This document shows positions 52,592 through 63,420 of a stretch of 64,000 nucleotides of DNA, in pieces. How positions within the stretch are numbered: position 1 is the first letter of the stretch; each line of letters opens with the position of its first letter. Position numbers and translations under genes: made by a program. A model generated the notes under the pieces. The model worked only from the letters and a program-made list of their open reading frames with translations, had not been told where the DNA came from and searched no databases. The DNA is taken from the NCBI GenBank assembly GCA_027382625.1, contig JAJKFJ010021059.1, positions 1 through 64,000 of the forward strand, read 5' to 3'. Source of the DNA: Tetmemena sp. SeJ-2015. Its lineage: Eukaryota > Ciliophora > Spirotrichea > Sporadotrichida > Oxytrichidae.

Positions 52592-53633
52592 TCATCTGTC
52601 CTTGGCCTCCTCCTTCTTCTCTCTCTCGTATCTCTCCATCTCGTCCTTTCTCTTGTAGAACTTCTCCAAGTTCTTGGGGTTGATCTTCTTGAGCATCTTG
52701 TCGGGGAAAAGTCTGAGAAGTCCCCAAGCCATATCCAGGGACTTGAAGATATCTAAACAATAAATTACACTTAATTCAATTATCTCTGGCATCATAAGGT
52801 CCTTGTCTGAGGAACTGACCTTCGTATCTCTCGAGGAACTCAAGATAGAGTCTATCGTCTTCAGTCAGGGCTTCTTCTCCGACCACAGCCTTCATGGCCT
52901 GGGTGTCCTTACCAATAGCGTAGAAAGCGTAGAGCTGGTTTGATACCTCGGGGTGGTCAACTCTGGTGAACTCCTCACCAATAGCGGACTTCATTAAACG
53001 AGATAGAGAGGGGAGCACGTTGATGGGGGGATAACCCTCACTTGTATTAATTAATAACCTATACTGGTCTGATGAGTTTAGATCTGTCTGTTATGGAGAT
53101 TTCTGTCGATGAAGATTTGTCCCTCAGTGATGTAACCAGTAAGATCGGGGATGGGATGAGTGATATCATCGTTGGGCATGGTGAGAATGGGGAGTTGGGT
53201 GATGGAACCGTTCTTACCGCACACTCTACCGGCTCTCTCATAGATGGTGGAGAGATCAGTATACATATAACCTGGGTAACCTCTTCTACCTGGCACTTCT
53301 TCTCTGGCGGCTGAGATTTCTCTCAGGGCGTTGGCGTAAGAAGACATATCAGTCAGAATGGTGAGCACGTGGAGCTCCTCCTCATAAGCGAGGTACTCAG
53401 CAGTGGTGAGTGCGAGTCTGGGGGTAATGATTCTTTCGATGGTGGGGTCGTTAGCCAAGTTCATGAAGAGCACGACACGGTCCATAGATCCGTATACCTC
53501 GAAGTCAGTCTTGAAGAAACGGGCAGTCTCCATATTGACTCCCATAGCTGCGAAAACGATGGCGAAGTTGTCATTGGAGTGATCGTGAACGTCCTTCTGT
53601 TTCACAAGGGAAGCCTGTCTACAAATCTGAGCA
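52592..53633 (-). CDS. ATP6V1B: V-type ATPase subunit B, inverted 3' germline segment
   Basis: Begins on the minus strand at pointer TGCTCAGATTT (53633-53623) and continues the protein exactly where the plus-strand segment stops: [150 protein letters not shown] and [20 protein letters not shown], ending at TGA 52592-52594. IESs with pointers TA (53034-53080) and AGATA (52755-52785) interrupt it. With the 5' segment it gives a complete subunit B, so this is a functional scrambled gene and not a broken copy. Confidence 0.96.
52755..52785 (-). other. IES, 31 bp, pointer AGATA (V-ATPase B)
   Basis: TATCT (plus strand) at 52750-52754 and 52781-52785. Removal joins GPYDARD to IFKSLDMAW. Confidence 0.9.
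53034..53080 (-). other. IES, 47 bp, pointer TA (V-ATPase B)
   Basis: TA at 53032-53033 and 53079-53080. Removal joins RNLHNRQI to [11 protein letters not shown], an invariant B-subunit segment. Confidence 0.85.
53623..53633 (-). repeat. Scrambled-junction pointer TGCTCAGATTT (start of V-ATPase B 3' segment)
   Basis: Minus-strand copy of the 11-bp pointer at 46388-46398. The joined reading is [15 protein letters not shown]. Confidence 0.93.
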
Positions 53634-53712
53634 TAAATTTGAATTTATAAAATATATTAAAGACTAAATTTTTTGAAACGCCGCCAATAGATTAGAAAAG
53701 AAAACATGGGAT

Positions 53713-55083
53713 TCACTGAAGCAGGTGCGCCAAGTCGGGCCTTCTCTCATAAAATACTTTTAGATGCTTTTACTCTTCCTCATCCTCAAAATTGATCTCA
53801 TTTTACATATGCAATTTAAAAAAATAAGAGATCTTTTTTCCCTTGATGTTCGAATTCGCGCAAAACTCTTGACGAGGGATGAAGAAGGAGCGCTGTGATT
53901 TAGTGTTTTAAACACTCTTGTGTCCGTCTTCTTCTCTTATCCAAGTTTCCACGGAGTATTTGTACCTATAAACTCTCTCCTTGCCCTCCCTCTCAAAAAT
54001 ATAGATTATAATATATAGTCTCTCAGATATGGTGGTATTTGTGTCAACTGAGATTTCAAAGACTCTCGCTCCGTGCTTTAGATTCCTAGGCCCATATTAG
54101 TTGAAGCCAGTCTTTCTTCCATATGCCAAATTTATTCCATGATATTTTCCATGATAGTCATTTAATAAGTCTTTCATTAACTTTATCTTCTAACTCTTAT
54201 ACTTTTTGATTGTCATGGTCATGACCTACTGTCACCCAAGTTACAGCTTTCTCTTTCTTCAAGACTTCAAACAGACCAGTGTTTAGAACTTAGCAGCACA
54301 CTTATTCACCCTACTAACCATAGAATTCCTCATTATTTGCCATGTACAAATATTCATCGAGAGGGATATGCATAAACAAAATGCCTTCACCTTTGCTAGG
54401 GTCTTCTATTTTTATCTTACGATTTTCGTTTTGGAACCATTTATATAATATAATTTGATGATACCACTCGATTTGGTCGGGCATCAGGCAATCGTACCCT
54501 TTCTCTCCAAAACAAGAGCCCTCGTCTCCAGTGTCTAGAAACCAGAGTCTGTAAACTACTTCCATTCCAATCTGATCATATATTGGAAGCATATAGTTGA
54601 AAGCATTAGTCAAGTTGCCAGAGTTTGGCTTTGTCAAACTCAAATTGAAAGACCGGTCCAGCTCAGATATTTGCTACCTAGTCAGATCTCCTTAGGAATC
54701 ATGGTTCCCAGCGGTCATGGCCCAAGATACGTAAAATATAAGTTATGAGATTAGTTGGCTTCTATCATAGCTTGCAAGAAATTGGTAAAATAGCCCTTGT
54801 ACCAATCTGGTTGCTTGCCATCCCAGGCGTATCCAGATACGGCATCTCCAGTTATTGACACAAAATCAGGCTTTTCCCATTCTAGTATATTTTTCATGAG
54901 ATTATACGATTTGACGTCGCCCTTATCATCTTCGCCGAAGTGGATGTCTGTAAACTGCACTATTTTAAACTTTCCATTGTCATTGAGCCTCAACTATCTT
55001 TTTTCGTTCGAAGCAGAATTGGAAGAGTCCTTGGCTTTGGTAAGATAGGAAATTAAAGCGAGTATTAGTAAATAACTTTTCAT
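53713..55083 (-). CDS. Secreted purple-acid-phosphatase-like metallophosphoesterase
   Basis: ATG 55083 starts a signal peptide (MKSYLLILALISYLTKA). Calcineurin-type metallophosphoesterase motifs follow: VQFTDIHFGE (DxH), ITGDAVSGYAWDGKQ (GD), MTAGNHDSQGD (GNHD), ILFMHIPLDEY and VTVGHDHDN (GHxH). The order and the EGILFMHIPLDEY block resemble plant PAP28/29-type enzymes. The C-terminal domain includes NLAYGRKTGFNQYGPRNLKH and RYKYSVETWIREEDGHKS; the reading ends at TGA 53713-53715, perhaps later than usual for the family. IESs at 54729-54751 (pointer ATCT) and 54163-54211 (pointer AAT) restore GNHD and GHDHDN contexts. It converges with nothing and lies just upstream of the V-ATPase B 3' segment. 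Confidence 0.88.
54163..54211 (-). other. IES, 49 bp, pointer AAT (metallophosphatase)
   Basis: ATT (plus strand) at 54160-54162 and 54209-54211. Removal joins VTVGHDHDN to DYHGKYHGINLAYG. Confidence 0.72.
54729..54751 (-). other. IES, 23 bp, pointer ATCT (metallophosphatase)
   Basis: AGAT (plus strand) at 54725-54728 and 54748-54751. Removal joins AMIEANQS to WAMTAGNHDS. Confidence 0.78.
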
Positions 55084-56288
55084 TATAATTAGATATAACT
55101 CATTAAACTTTGGGATTTAAATATCCCTAATATTTCTGGCCTCATTATAACTTGCTCAAATCTCTCAACTTTAAAGCATTAAGCAATGCTGAAATTCAAT
55201 ATTAAGCATACTTTATAGTTAGAGATTTATTAATTATGAGATTGATACAAAAAATTCTAAAATATAACAAGAGGACCAAAAATAAACAGTGAAAGTAATT
55301 GAGATGATAAAGTAGGCCTCAAAGTGAAATATACTTAAAACACAATTTGATGATTCAACCTTTTTCTATCTAACTCTGAATGAGTGACATAAGGAAATTT
55401 TCTGTAATTCTAAAAGCCAATGATGCACCAATTTCTTCTGGAATAAATTAACATAGCTTATTTTATACTTTACTTATTATTATCATCTTTGAAGAATCAT
55501 CTCTTAGTCTAGCAGTTAAGAAAAATGCACAACCTTACAGTCAACAATTTATGCTGGCGAAAAATTAAATTACCTCTGCAATCTTAAAAGATTTGAAATG
55601 AGCATAATTTTAAGCGAAAAGATGTTTATAATAGATAAATAAATAAGAAAATATTTGAAGTAGTATGCATTTCTTTCAGTCTTAATTTTATAAAATGCTA
55701 AATATTTATATTTGATTAACATAAATATCATAAAATGTTCTTTAATATGTGCTTCTACAAACATAAAAAGAAAAATGATTAATGTGTCTATAAAAGCTCT
55801 TAATATCTTTAGATTAAATTTTCTTAAAATTTTTAAACTAAAATATCTAGTATATTATATTCTCTAATAAAATAAGTATCCTATTCACATAATTGGCTAA
55901 ACAAGTAAATGGACCCACAATATCTTCATCTCGTTCTTTAGGACTATGATTTTAAATAAATTTCAAAAGTCTAATTTCTGTACTCCATATTTATATCATT
56001 AAATTATTAGAGACAATAGAATAATTTTTTTATGAATTATTTGTATTACAATTAAATCTCTAGTCTTTAAAAATTATAACCTATGAGACTCCTAGAGAAT
56101 AAACTAACAGAAACAAAAATAAGTTTAATTCTTTAATTTAAGATAAAGCAAATAGGGTAAACTTAAGCCCCAAGAACGACGGTCCTTAGTTCCAGCCTGC
56201 ATCTCATGATGTAGAAAGCCTCACCATTCAATATTTATTATTAAAATAAATTAAATTCAGCAAGACTAGGACTCCCCTGACTCTCTTT
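55084..56288. other. AT-rich non-coding interval
   Basis: About 1.2 kb with no conserved motif or convincing reading. It spans the 5' flank of the metallophosphatase and the region before the CLC 3' segment; germline-only spacer is the simplest view. Confidence 0.55.
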
Positions 56289-56295
56289 AAAAGCA
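56289..56295 (+). repeat. Scrambled-junction pointer AAAAGCA (start of CLC 3' segment)
   Basis: Seven bases identical, inverted, to 57165-57171. The joined reading is HLVVLLKKQ-IKKQYSR. Confidence 0.82.
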
Positions 56296-56894
56296 AATTA
56301 AGAAATAGTACTCTCGTTCTTCGGATCCAACTTCCTACAAAATTAAATAAGGAGAATCCAATCCTATAATAATCTAAACGAAACCGCGTCTACTCATAGT
56401 CAAGGCTCTGGGAATTCAGAAGCTTCTCATAGTCAGTCTCTCTATAGAATTTAATACATTCTTCTGCCAAGACTTAAGTTGCTACGAATTCCCTCACTGC
56501 AAACTCACTTGGGTGGACTTCAACATGGACTTCAAATCAAGTGATAGGATACTCAGGCCCAATGAAATAGAGGCCTGTGAGTAGAATTACCACTCATTTA
56601 ATTTAATTGCGAAAAGATAATCGATCTCAGGCCATTTATGATTGAGAAGCCTTTCAATCGCATTTTACATTTATTTTTGTCAAAAAATCAACACTACAAT
56701 CTAAAAATAATTTTTGTATTTTGAATGTGCAGTCAAACTATTCAATTCAGCAAGTGGTGGAGATATTCAGGTAGATGAATCTAAGACATCTGCCAGTGGT
56801 GAGTGAGCTCGACAACAAGTTGGTGGGAATAATCACTAGACTTAAATTAATTAAATTTAGACAGGACATCTTCGCCTATATGACAATTGACTGA
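56289..56894 (+). CDS. CLC chloride channel/transporter, inverted 3' germline segment (linker and second CBS domain)
   Basis: Begins at pointer AAAAGCA (56289-56295) and continues the CLC protein after its first CBS domain: KKQIKKQYSRSSDPTSYK, a linker WVDFNMDFKSSDRILRPNEI, DLRPFMIEKPF and the second CBS domain SNYSIQQVVEIFRQMNLRHL, PVVSELDNKLVGIITR, ending at TGA 56892-56894. Two interruptions, near 56610 and 56665-56735, are needed but their pointers are not clear. The strand is opposite to the rest of the channel (57165-59177). Confidence 0.88.
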
Positions 56895-57164
56895 GGTGAT
56901 AAAGTGTGAATTTTGTTGATTTCTTTGATCGCATATTATCTACTTTTTAAATGAAGAATGAAGAGTTGAGTGCGAGAGACTAAAATGGATTCTCCTTGCA
57001 GGTCTCTTGTAGGAATATATGAATATGTTTATCTTGACTGTTTGACTTGACTGAGTTGATTCTTTAATTTTGTCTAAGCTGTGTCTCCTGAGTAATTTGG
57101 TCTCTGTTAAATATGTTGACTCTCATAGGTTTTATCTCTCCAACACTGGATAAAATATAGTTAC
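56895..57164. other. Spacer between the two inverted CLC segments
   Basis: 270 bp between the stop of the 3' segment and the end of the oppositely oriented 5' segment. Minus-strand sequence stays open past the pointer but has no similarity to CLC proteins. Confidence 0.6.
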
Positions 57165-57171
57165 TGCTTTT
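57165..57171 (-). repeat. Scrambled-junction pointer AAAAGCA (end of CLC 5' segment)
   Basis: Minus-strand copy of the pointer at 56289-56295; flanking bases differ on both sides. Confidence 0.82.
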
Positions 57172-59177
57172 TGAGTAGGACGACAAGATGATGTCTGCTG
57201 ATGACTCCAACTAATCGTCTGTCCTCTCCAATGAGTGGATAGCCATGGAACTCTGAATTCTGGAGTGTTTCAAGTATAGCTCCTACTGAAGGTTTCAGAT
57301 TGAAGCTCATCACTGGAGAACAAAAATAAAACTCATAAGCTTGACAGCAGTCAGATGTTTGCTCACCTCAGGCACCTCTTCTACGAGGAATGGAATATTC
57401 TTAGCCTTCACTGACCCCTCATAGAGAGACCTGTTGAATAGTCTGCCTATTAAAATAACATATTCCGAAGGAGACGAATAAGGCTGAAATTATAGGCAGG
57501 AACAAACTCACATTCTCAGTCGTCTCAAGCATAATTACTGCCAGAGAAAAAGAAAGCCGTGTATATCCAGATAGTATACTAGCTGCTCCAATACATTACA
57601 AATCAAAGCATATTCGATACAATTATTGATGTTATTGAATGATGGCATAGGTAGAAGGCCTGATATCTCTGATGAACCTATTCTCCACGAAATGGCCGAA
57701 CATTCTTCCCAAAGCACATCCAATCATAATGCCCGGTAAGAACAGACCTGCTGGCACTGAAGATCCATAAGTCAGCACTGTGAAGGTATACCAAATTATG
57801 AAGAACAAAAAGAGCTGAGCATAGTCAAACTGAGCATCTTTACTTAGAAGTGCCTTGATAACTGTGCCTTCAGGGTTGAACAAGAATGTTGCCAATGGAT
57901 AAAAATAGACAAGATATCTTAAATGATTGTACTCTCCTTTTGCACAAGTGTACTTTATAAATCTTGCCTCGATGTTTCCTTGCTCCTCTGGCAAGCAGTC
58001 ATTGTTTAGCATCATTAACATAAAATATAACTTCAAATTGAATATATTTTTGATTTCTTAAATTGGTGCAAAGTAAATAAAGGTAGCAGTGAGTAGGACC
58101 AGAGCGACAACCTCATGTACCTTCTTCCAGTTGTCAGTTAGGTACTTCTTTCTAAGGGAAGCTACTCTGAAGTTAATATAGATGAACAATCTACCTATTA
58201 TTTATTTAATAAAATATTAAATATAAATTTATAAATGCGCCCAGTAATCCTCCGAATACTCCTATAATCATGAAGAAAGGCAAGTCATGCAATTTATAAG
58301 GATTTTAGTCGTATTATCCAAACTTAATCAGACCGGCATTCATTATTCTGAGGTCATCCCCTTTTTTATAGCTGCTCAGTAGATTAAGCACAAAGGTGCT
58401 AATGCTGCTACAGAAGAAAATTTTCCAAGTCAGATCAAAAGACCAAAACGTAGAAGGCCTTGATATCTCATAAGCAAATAGGGCACCTCCTATTGGTGAT
58501 CCGAAAGCAGCTGCGACTCCTGCTGCTGCTCCAGCTGCTGCTATCTCCCTTTTATCCTTGTCATTTCTAAAGTACTTCAAAAATGGAAAGGGCAGATAAA
58601 GCACACAGTGACCCAATATTGCTCCTATATGAGCCAGAGGTCCCTCTTTTCCAATGCAAAGGCCTGAGGACACAGCTAAACCCAAGCCAAATACTTTAAC
58701 GAAGAGAGTGTTGAGGCCTATGAACTAAGGGTAGTTGATTCCATTTAAGTAGCCCATAAGCTCAGGAGTACCGCCTGAGGCAGCTCCAGGCGCCATGAAT
58801 ACAGTCATAATAGCTGCTAGACCTCCAAAGAGTAGACTGAAAACCATGAAAGTAATCCATCCAAGCATGATACTCACATTAAACACCACTTCAGTAATCT
58901 GCCACTTCCAGAGAGTAAGCTACTCTGTTATGATGTCCACTAGGAAAGCAAATAGGCCCACTATTATCCCCAGTAGCAAGAATGTTCCCCAAAAGTATAG
59001 ATTCATCCACCAGCCCATCCGACTTGTAGGTTGAGGCTTTGTATTCAGAAACACGTTTGAGCGCACACTTTAGAAGTCGAGGGACGATTTTTCCCGATAG
59101 GCAAGATTCTTTTGCTAGATAAAAAGATTGACATCCTCATTCGAACCAACTTGAGAACTGCTGTAAATCCCACTCAT
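57165..59177 (-). CDS. CLC-family chloride channel or Cl-/H+ exchanger, 5' germline segment (membrane domain and first CBS)
   Basis: ATG 59177 (MSGIYSSSQVGSNEDVN). The membrane domain follows the CLC fold: WWMNLYFWGTFLLLGIIVGL, MAPGAASGGTPELMGYLNG (GSGIPE position), GLCIGKEGPLAHIGAI (gating Glu in GKEGP), AAAGVAAAFGSPIGGALFAY, YGSSVPAGLFLPGIMIGCAL (GxFxP) and GYTRLSFSLAVIMLE. Then FNRSLYEGSVKAKNIPFLVE and the first CBS domain (VMSFNLKPSVGAILETLQ, HGYPLIGEDRRLVGVISR) up to pointer AAAAGCA at 57165-57171. IESs at 58191-58236, 57593-57640 and 57314-57366, and probably one near 57450. The second CBS domain is not on this strand; it lies inverted at 56289-56894. Confidence 0.94.
57314..57366 (-). 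other. IES, 53 bp, pointer GTGA (CLC)
   Basis: TCAC (plus strand) at 57310-57313 and 57363-57366. Removal joins FLVEEVPE to VMSFNLKPSV. An alternative edge at TGAGC gives nearly the same product. Confidence 0.7.
57593..57640 (-). other. IES, 48 bp, in-frame, pointer ATT (CLC)
   Basis: AAT (plus strand) at 57590-57592 and 57638-57640. Removal turns YAII-(16 residues)-GAAS into YAIIGAASILSGYTR, as in all CLC proteins. The frame is open across the insert. Confidence 0.85.
58191..58236 (-). other. IES, 46 bp, pointer ATT (CLC)
   Basis: AAT (plus strand) at 58188-58190 and 58234-58236. Removal joins GVFGGLLGA to LFIYINFRVASLRKKY. Confidence 0.82.
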
Positions 59178-59332
59178 TTTCATAAATTTTAAAATCAAAT
59201 TTAGAAATCTTTGATTGTGTTTTTCTTTTTAAAACTTGTAATAATGGTGTATCGATTATAATTGACACTAGAGAAATGATTATTAATTTAGTATGATAGA
59301 TTCAATTGGTTTAATAGAGACTGTTAAGCAGT

Positions 59333-60238
59333 TCAGATCCATTAAGCCAACTCTCTTCTTCCAGAAGAAGCTTCTCCTCTCCTATCTTAAATATAAATCT
59401 TCTTTTTATTTGTGGACTGTTCAGCATTAGATTGATTTACAAGTTACTTTAAAGAAAACAGTAGATAAATATACTGCTACTCCTCTTCTTGATTTTCTTG
59501 GACACCCTCGTTATCTCCTTCTCTAAAAGATTAATGGATTTAGTCCTTGAGTGTTTCTCTGATGATAGCCTCTAGCTTAATCCTAATACCCTAGTCCATG
59601 ATTCCATACATGTCACAGAACTTATTAATTGCAACTGCTAGACTCTCATTTCTCAGAAGTCTGATTTGCTTCACTCTAAATGCCATTATATACATTATTG
59701 CTTGTTCTTACATATTTGGAGCCAAAGTTACATCAATCAAAAGGTAAGGCTACTCAGTTTCTTCTTGGGAGATATCCTAACAGTATTGGTTGATGTCAGC
59801 ACTCTCTTCCTCATCTATCTCTCCCTCTGGGATTTCATCCTCCATATTCTCAGCCTATAAAACACTACCTCACCTGGGCAGAGAAGTCTGTGCTAGAGGG
59901 TGGATTTAGAAATCCTGCGAAAGATTCCTTTACTGCAGAGGCAAGTCATAGTTTAAAATATACTTTAATTATAAGTTCTTAGATTTAGCAGATATATTTC
60001 TGTCTTTACTTCCAGAGTCTCTGACCGCATTAACATATCTCTCCACTATCTTAGTAGAGCACTTTGAGTTGCTAGAATTGGTCCTTTGAACTTGAGTATT
60101 CTTAATAATCCTAGAGTTCTTATAGTGTGGAACATCACTGTTGTTTATCTTGCAAGAATTTTAATTGGGTGTTACGCTTTAAACAAATGATTAATTGTTG
60201 TCTTCAGGCTAAAACTTCCTCATTTAATTATCAGTCAT
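59333..60238 (-). CDS. Ciliary-type protein with DVTLAP domain, unknown function
   Basis: ATG 60238 (MTDNQMRKFQPEDNNQ) opens a basic, Ser/Asn-rich N-terminus (KNSRIIKNTQVQRTNSSN, STKIVERYVNAVRDSGSK), then ESFAGFLNPPSSTDFSAQ. A possible GT-AG intron follows, then an acidic run and a compact domain with PYLLIDVTLAP, RLLRNESLAVAINKFCDMYG and IRIKLEAIIRETLKDQ. The tail ends at TGA 59333-59335. The compact domain resembles, from memory of pattern only, a domain seen beside TFKP repeats in flagellar proteins; the neighbour upstream carries such repeats. Confidence 0.55.
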
Positions 60239-60728
60239 AAATGAGCCCTAACCACTAAAGCTTTTTACTCTCTAATGACTGACAGTTTTAGCATCAACCT
60301 TCTGTTACTATAGCAAACATAGGATTAAATTATAGGCCATAGGTATATTTTAAAAGTCTTATTTAAACTAAACTTAGGTAACAGCTCTCAAATTTTGAAA
60401 ATCGATATTCATATATAATTAAAAATAAACAAACATGAAAAAAGGTCAATTGGAAGAAGCATGAAAATATGCGCTTAAAAGACTTTCAAGATATTCTTAT
60501 TGCAAATCAGTTTAAGTAAACCTTTTTAATTTTACAATAATTATGATGACTATTTATGAGTTTAGCTCTTACTTATGCCTTCTCTTATATCATTCTTTTT
60601 GGATAAAAATATAAAGCAAGAGAAGGCAGATTGGGACAATAGAGTACTTCTTGTAAATAATATTACTGTATCAAGATGTATCTTAGCAACAATAAAAAAA
60701 AATCATCTGCACGTCTTATCACGAGCAC
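60239..60728. other. AT-rich interval
   Basis: About 490 bp with no recognised feature; it contains the 5' flank of one minus-strand gene and the 3' flank of the next. Confidence 0.5.
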
Positions 60729-63311
60729 TCAGTGATAAAGATAAAATTTAGAGTTGACCTTTCCAATTTTATAATTAATTACATTGAGGGTTTTATGTTA
60801 AAGTAAAGGAGATTTAATGCAAAGATAATGAAGCATTTAAGGCAATAAAATAAAACGGGTTTCCAATTAAATTAAGACTTGGGTTTATAATTTATATCTT
60901 CTAACTTTCTTTTCTACCCATATTGGGTAATTTATAATATGGAAGGAACTTTTCTCTAGAGAGGAGATATATCCCTCGATTTGAGTGCTTACTTACCAAG
61001 GACCTTACTTTTAATTGCACTAGTTTTTGCTTGATATCATTTGGAGTACTGTTATCCTAAACTAGTTAGTTTATTGGAAAGCAGAAGGAGAACAATCTCT
61101 GAGGGTCTCTTCAAACTTCCTCCTCCTGCCAGTTTAGTTGCTATTAGCTCTTTATATCCTATCTACAGTTTACTCATACCCTTTTATCTTTTAATTTGCT
61201 TAGCTAGAGTTATTTGATGGCATATCAGATATATTTATAATTCTAAATGACTAATATCATTTTAGTTTGATAGGTTTATCTTTGGCTTGAAGGTGCACTC
61301 ATCTAACTCTCTAAGTTAAGTAGGAGTATGGCGCAGAGTAGCTAGTGACACTTTTCTTTAAGTCAATCTTTCAAAAGACTTGTCCTAACTTCTCATATAT
61401 TAAATAACTAGCAAACGAGTTGGCAAACTCTGATATTTAGGGCTTGAAAGTGCATCATAAATACAAAATATGAATTAGCATTTGGAGAGCTCTTGTTACT
61501 ACTTCTATTGGATGAGAGTCTACTTCTTCTAATGAATTTCTTTGCTTTTCTCGTAGAGTTACTCAGACTTCTGAAACGCTTTAGCTTTTCTTTCTTCAAA
61601 CTTCTTCTGCTAATCTTGAGAGTAAAAAAATGTTATAATTGATTTAGAGTGATCAACTATGTTAGAGGAGCCAAGTTTTTCTTAGAGAGCAGTCTAGCTC
61701 AGAGTTTAAGAATAGCTTCTTTCGTCTTCTTCGATCACTCCCATTGGAGGAACAGCCTTGAAGCTCTAAGAGAATAAACAATTATAGAAAGAGATAAATC
61801 CATTGAGTTCATTCTAAAGGGCACTGCTTTAAACAAAGTTTTGAGGGTTATTGTTCTCTTTTTGGTTTAGAGTTTTATCAAACGAAGATTACTATGACAA
61901 GTTAGATTTATCAAGGATTGAGGGCTTGAAGGTGCAATTTTATTTGAGTGAGTTGGCTTTTGTCTCTCTGAGTTTCTCCTTCAAAATATCTTGAAGGAAT
62001 TTATTTGTATTCCTAAGTCCATCAAATGTCTTGATGAGCTGCTCGACTGTCCAAGCATCCTCTACCTTAAAAATATTGCATAGCAAGATTAAGTATAACC
62101 TTCTTTGTTCTTGTTCCTAAATAAATTGTCTTGAATTTCCTTGGAGAAGTGAGGCTGCTACCCATCCTCTTAGTTTATATCTTTGATAACTGAAATTATA
62201 TCAGTAAAAGTCTGGCCTTCTCTTGCGGTGACTCGTAGCTATCTACTAGTATGATCATTACTTCCTTCAGCACTTCACTATTTATGTCATCGAACAGGTA
62301 AGGATTAAGGCAGTTCCAGAGCTACTTCACCACATACAGTTCCTCCTGAAACTTCTACTCCAATGCTATTATTTTACTCTTTTAGTTTTTAGAAGTCTAT
62401 TGCGATACTATTTATTATTGCTTCTAGCTATGGTTCTGAACAAGTTACAGCTGCTTCCTCAGTTCATGATAAGTTCTGAAGATGCCTAACTTGTCCAAGA
62501 TCAATTTAAGCTGCTCAAAATTAACATAGCCTTCACTCTGTTTACAAGTATCTTAGATAAGCTGCTCAACAAATTTCTTCAATCTGTTCTATGCTAACAT
62601 AAAAACATAACTTCTTGGAGTTTGCATTAACCTTGGAAGCTTCTGACTGCTACTGAACTTATTTGGTAGCTTCCTGTTACTTTAGTTGCTAGTTTGTCTG
62701 TCTTCGAATGAAATCTGAGTAGAGGATTTCAGCTACTGACTTTGCTTCATAGACTGAGTTTATCATCCGCTCGCTCTTTTTACAAATCTTGGGCTTGAAG
62801 CTTCTAGCCATCTCGCTTTCTTCCGCTTGATTAACATTCACAAATATGTTGATTAACAAACTCTCTTTTGAGGTTGAGGATGTTCTTCTGAATCCTGCCG
62901 TGATTGTAAAGTCTGGAGAAAGGGTCAGGCTGTTCTCTATTAAGCATTAACTCTTGCTTTATCTAGTTCAGCTTAACAAAGCATTCGTTTACTTCTCCCT
63001 CCTCTGAATAAATAATTGTTAAATACAAAATGAAAAGAAGGCTCTTCGAGATTTTCCTAATTGTGAACGAGCGACTGCTTGCTAGTTTCGAAGTTAAGAT
63101 TTAGAGTGAGGTGGTCATTTTAAGGAGAATTAAATTGGCCCCTTGCAAAGTAGTCACTTACATCTGCTCCACTCATAAAGCCCTAACCGAAACTCTGGGA
63201 GTTATTCTACTGCTACTGCTGATTGATGATTGCTTAAATTGAATTATTGTTTGAGAAGTGGTTGTTGAAGTTAAATCCATTTTGATTAGTTATTCTGCTG
63301 ATACTACTCAT
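60729..63311 (-). CDS. Coiled-coil protein with repeated CTFKPxI motifs, probable ciliary protein
   Basis: ATG 63311 (MSSISRITNQNGFNFNNH) begins an Asn/Gln-rich start, then PDPFSRLYNHGRIQKNI. Repeats of a F-K-P-x-I motif follow: SFKPKICKKSER near 62790, CTFKPSILDKSNLS near 61930, CTFKPQISEFANSF near 61430 and CTFKPKINLSNQ near 61280. Between them lie helical segments (YVNFEQLKLILDKLGIFRTY, EEDAWTVEQLIKTFDGLRN) and coiled coil (KKFEERKAKAFQKSEQLYEK). Near the end is GYEQTVDRIQRANSNQ. Such TFKP repeats and GYE..V.R motifs are typical of flagellar proteins of protists. The last TGA in frame is 60729-60731, but the true end may be earlier. Several frame changes were not resolved. Confidence 0.55.
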
Positions 63312-63420
63312 CTAGCTCAATTCATTTTAGCTTCTTTGTTGGCATACTATATGCTAATCGCTTACATTAAGCAGCTGTTATGCATATAAATCAAAATGAT
63401 CTGGCTTATTCAATCATTTG

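Noticed and set aside
52592..53633. Second, truncated V-ATPase B gene (pseudogene) in addition to the 45-kb copy
   Set aside because: The two pieces do not overlap and share an exact pointer at the break, so together they form one gene.
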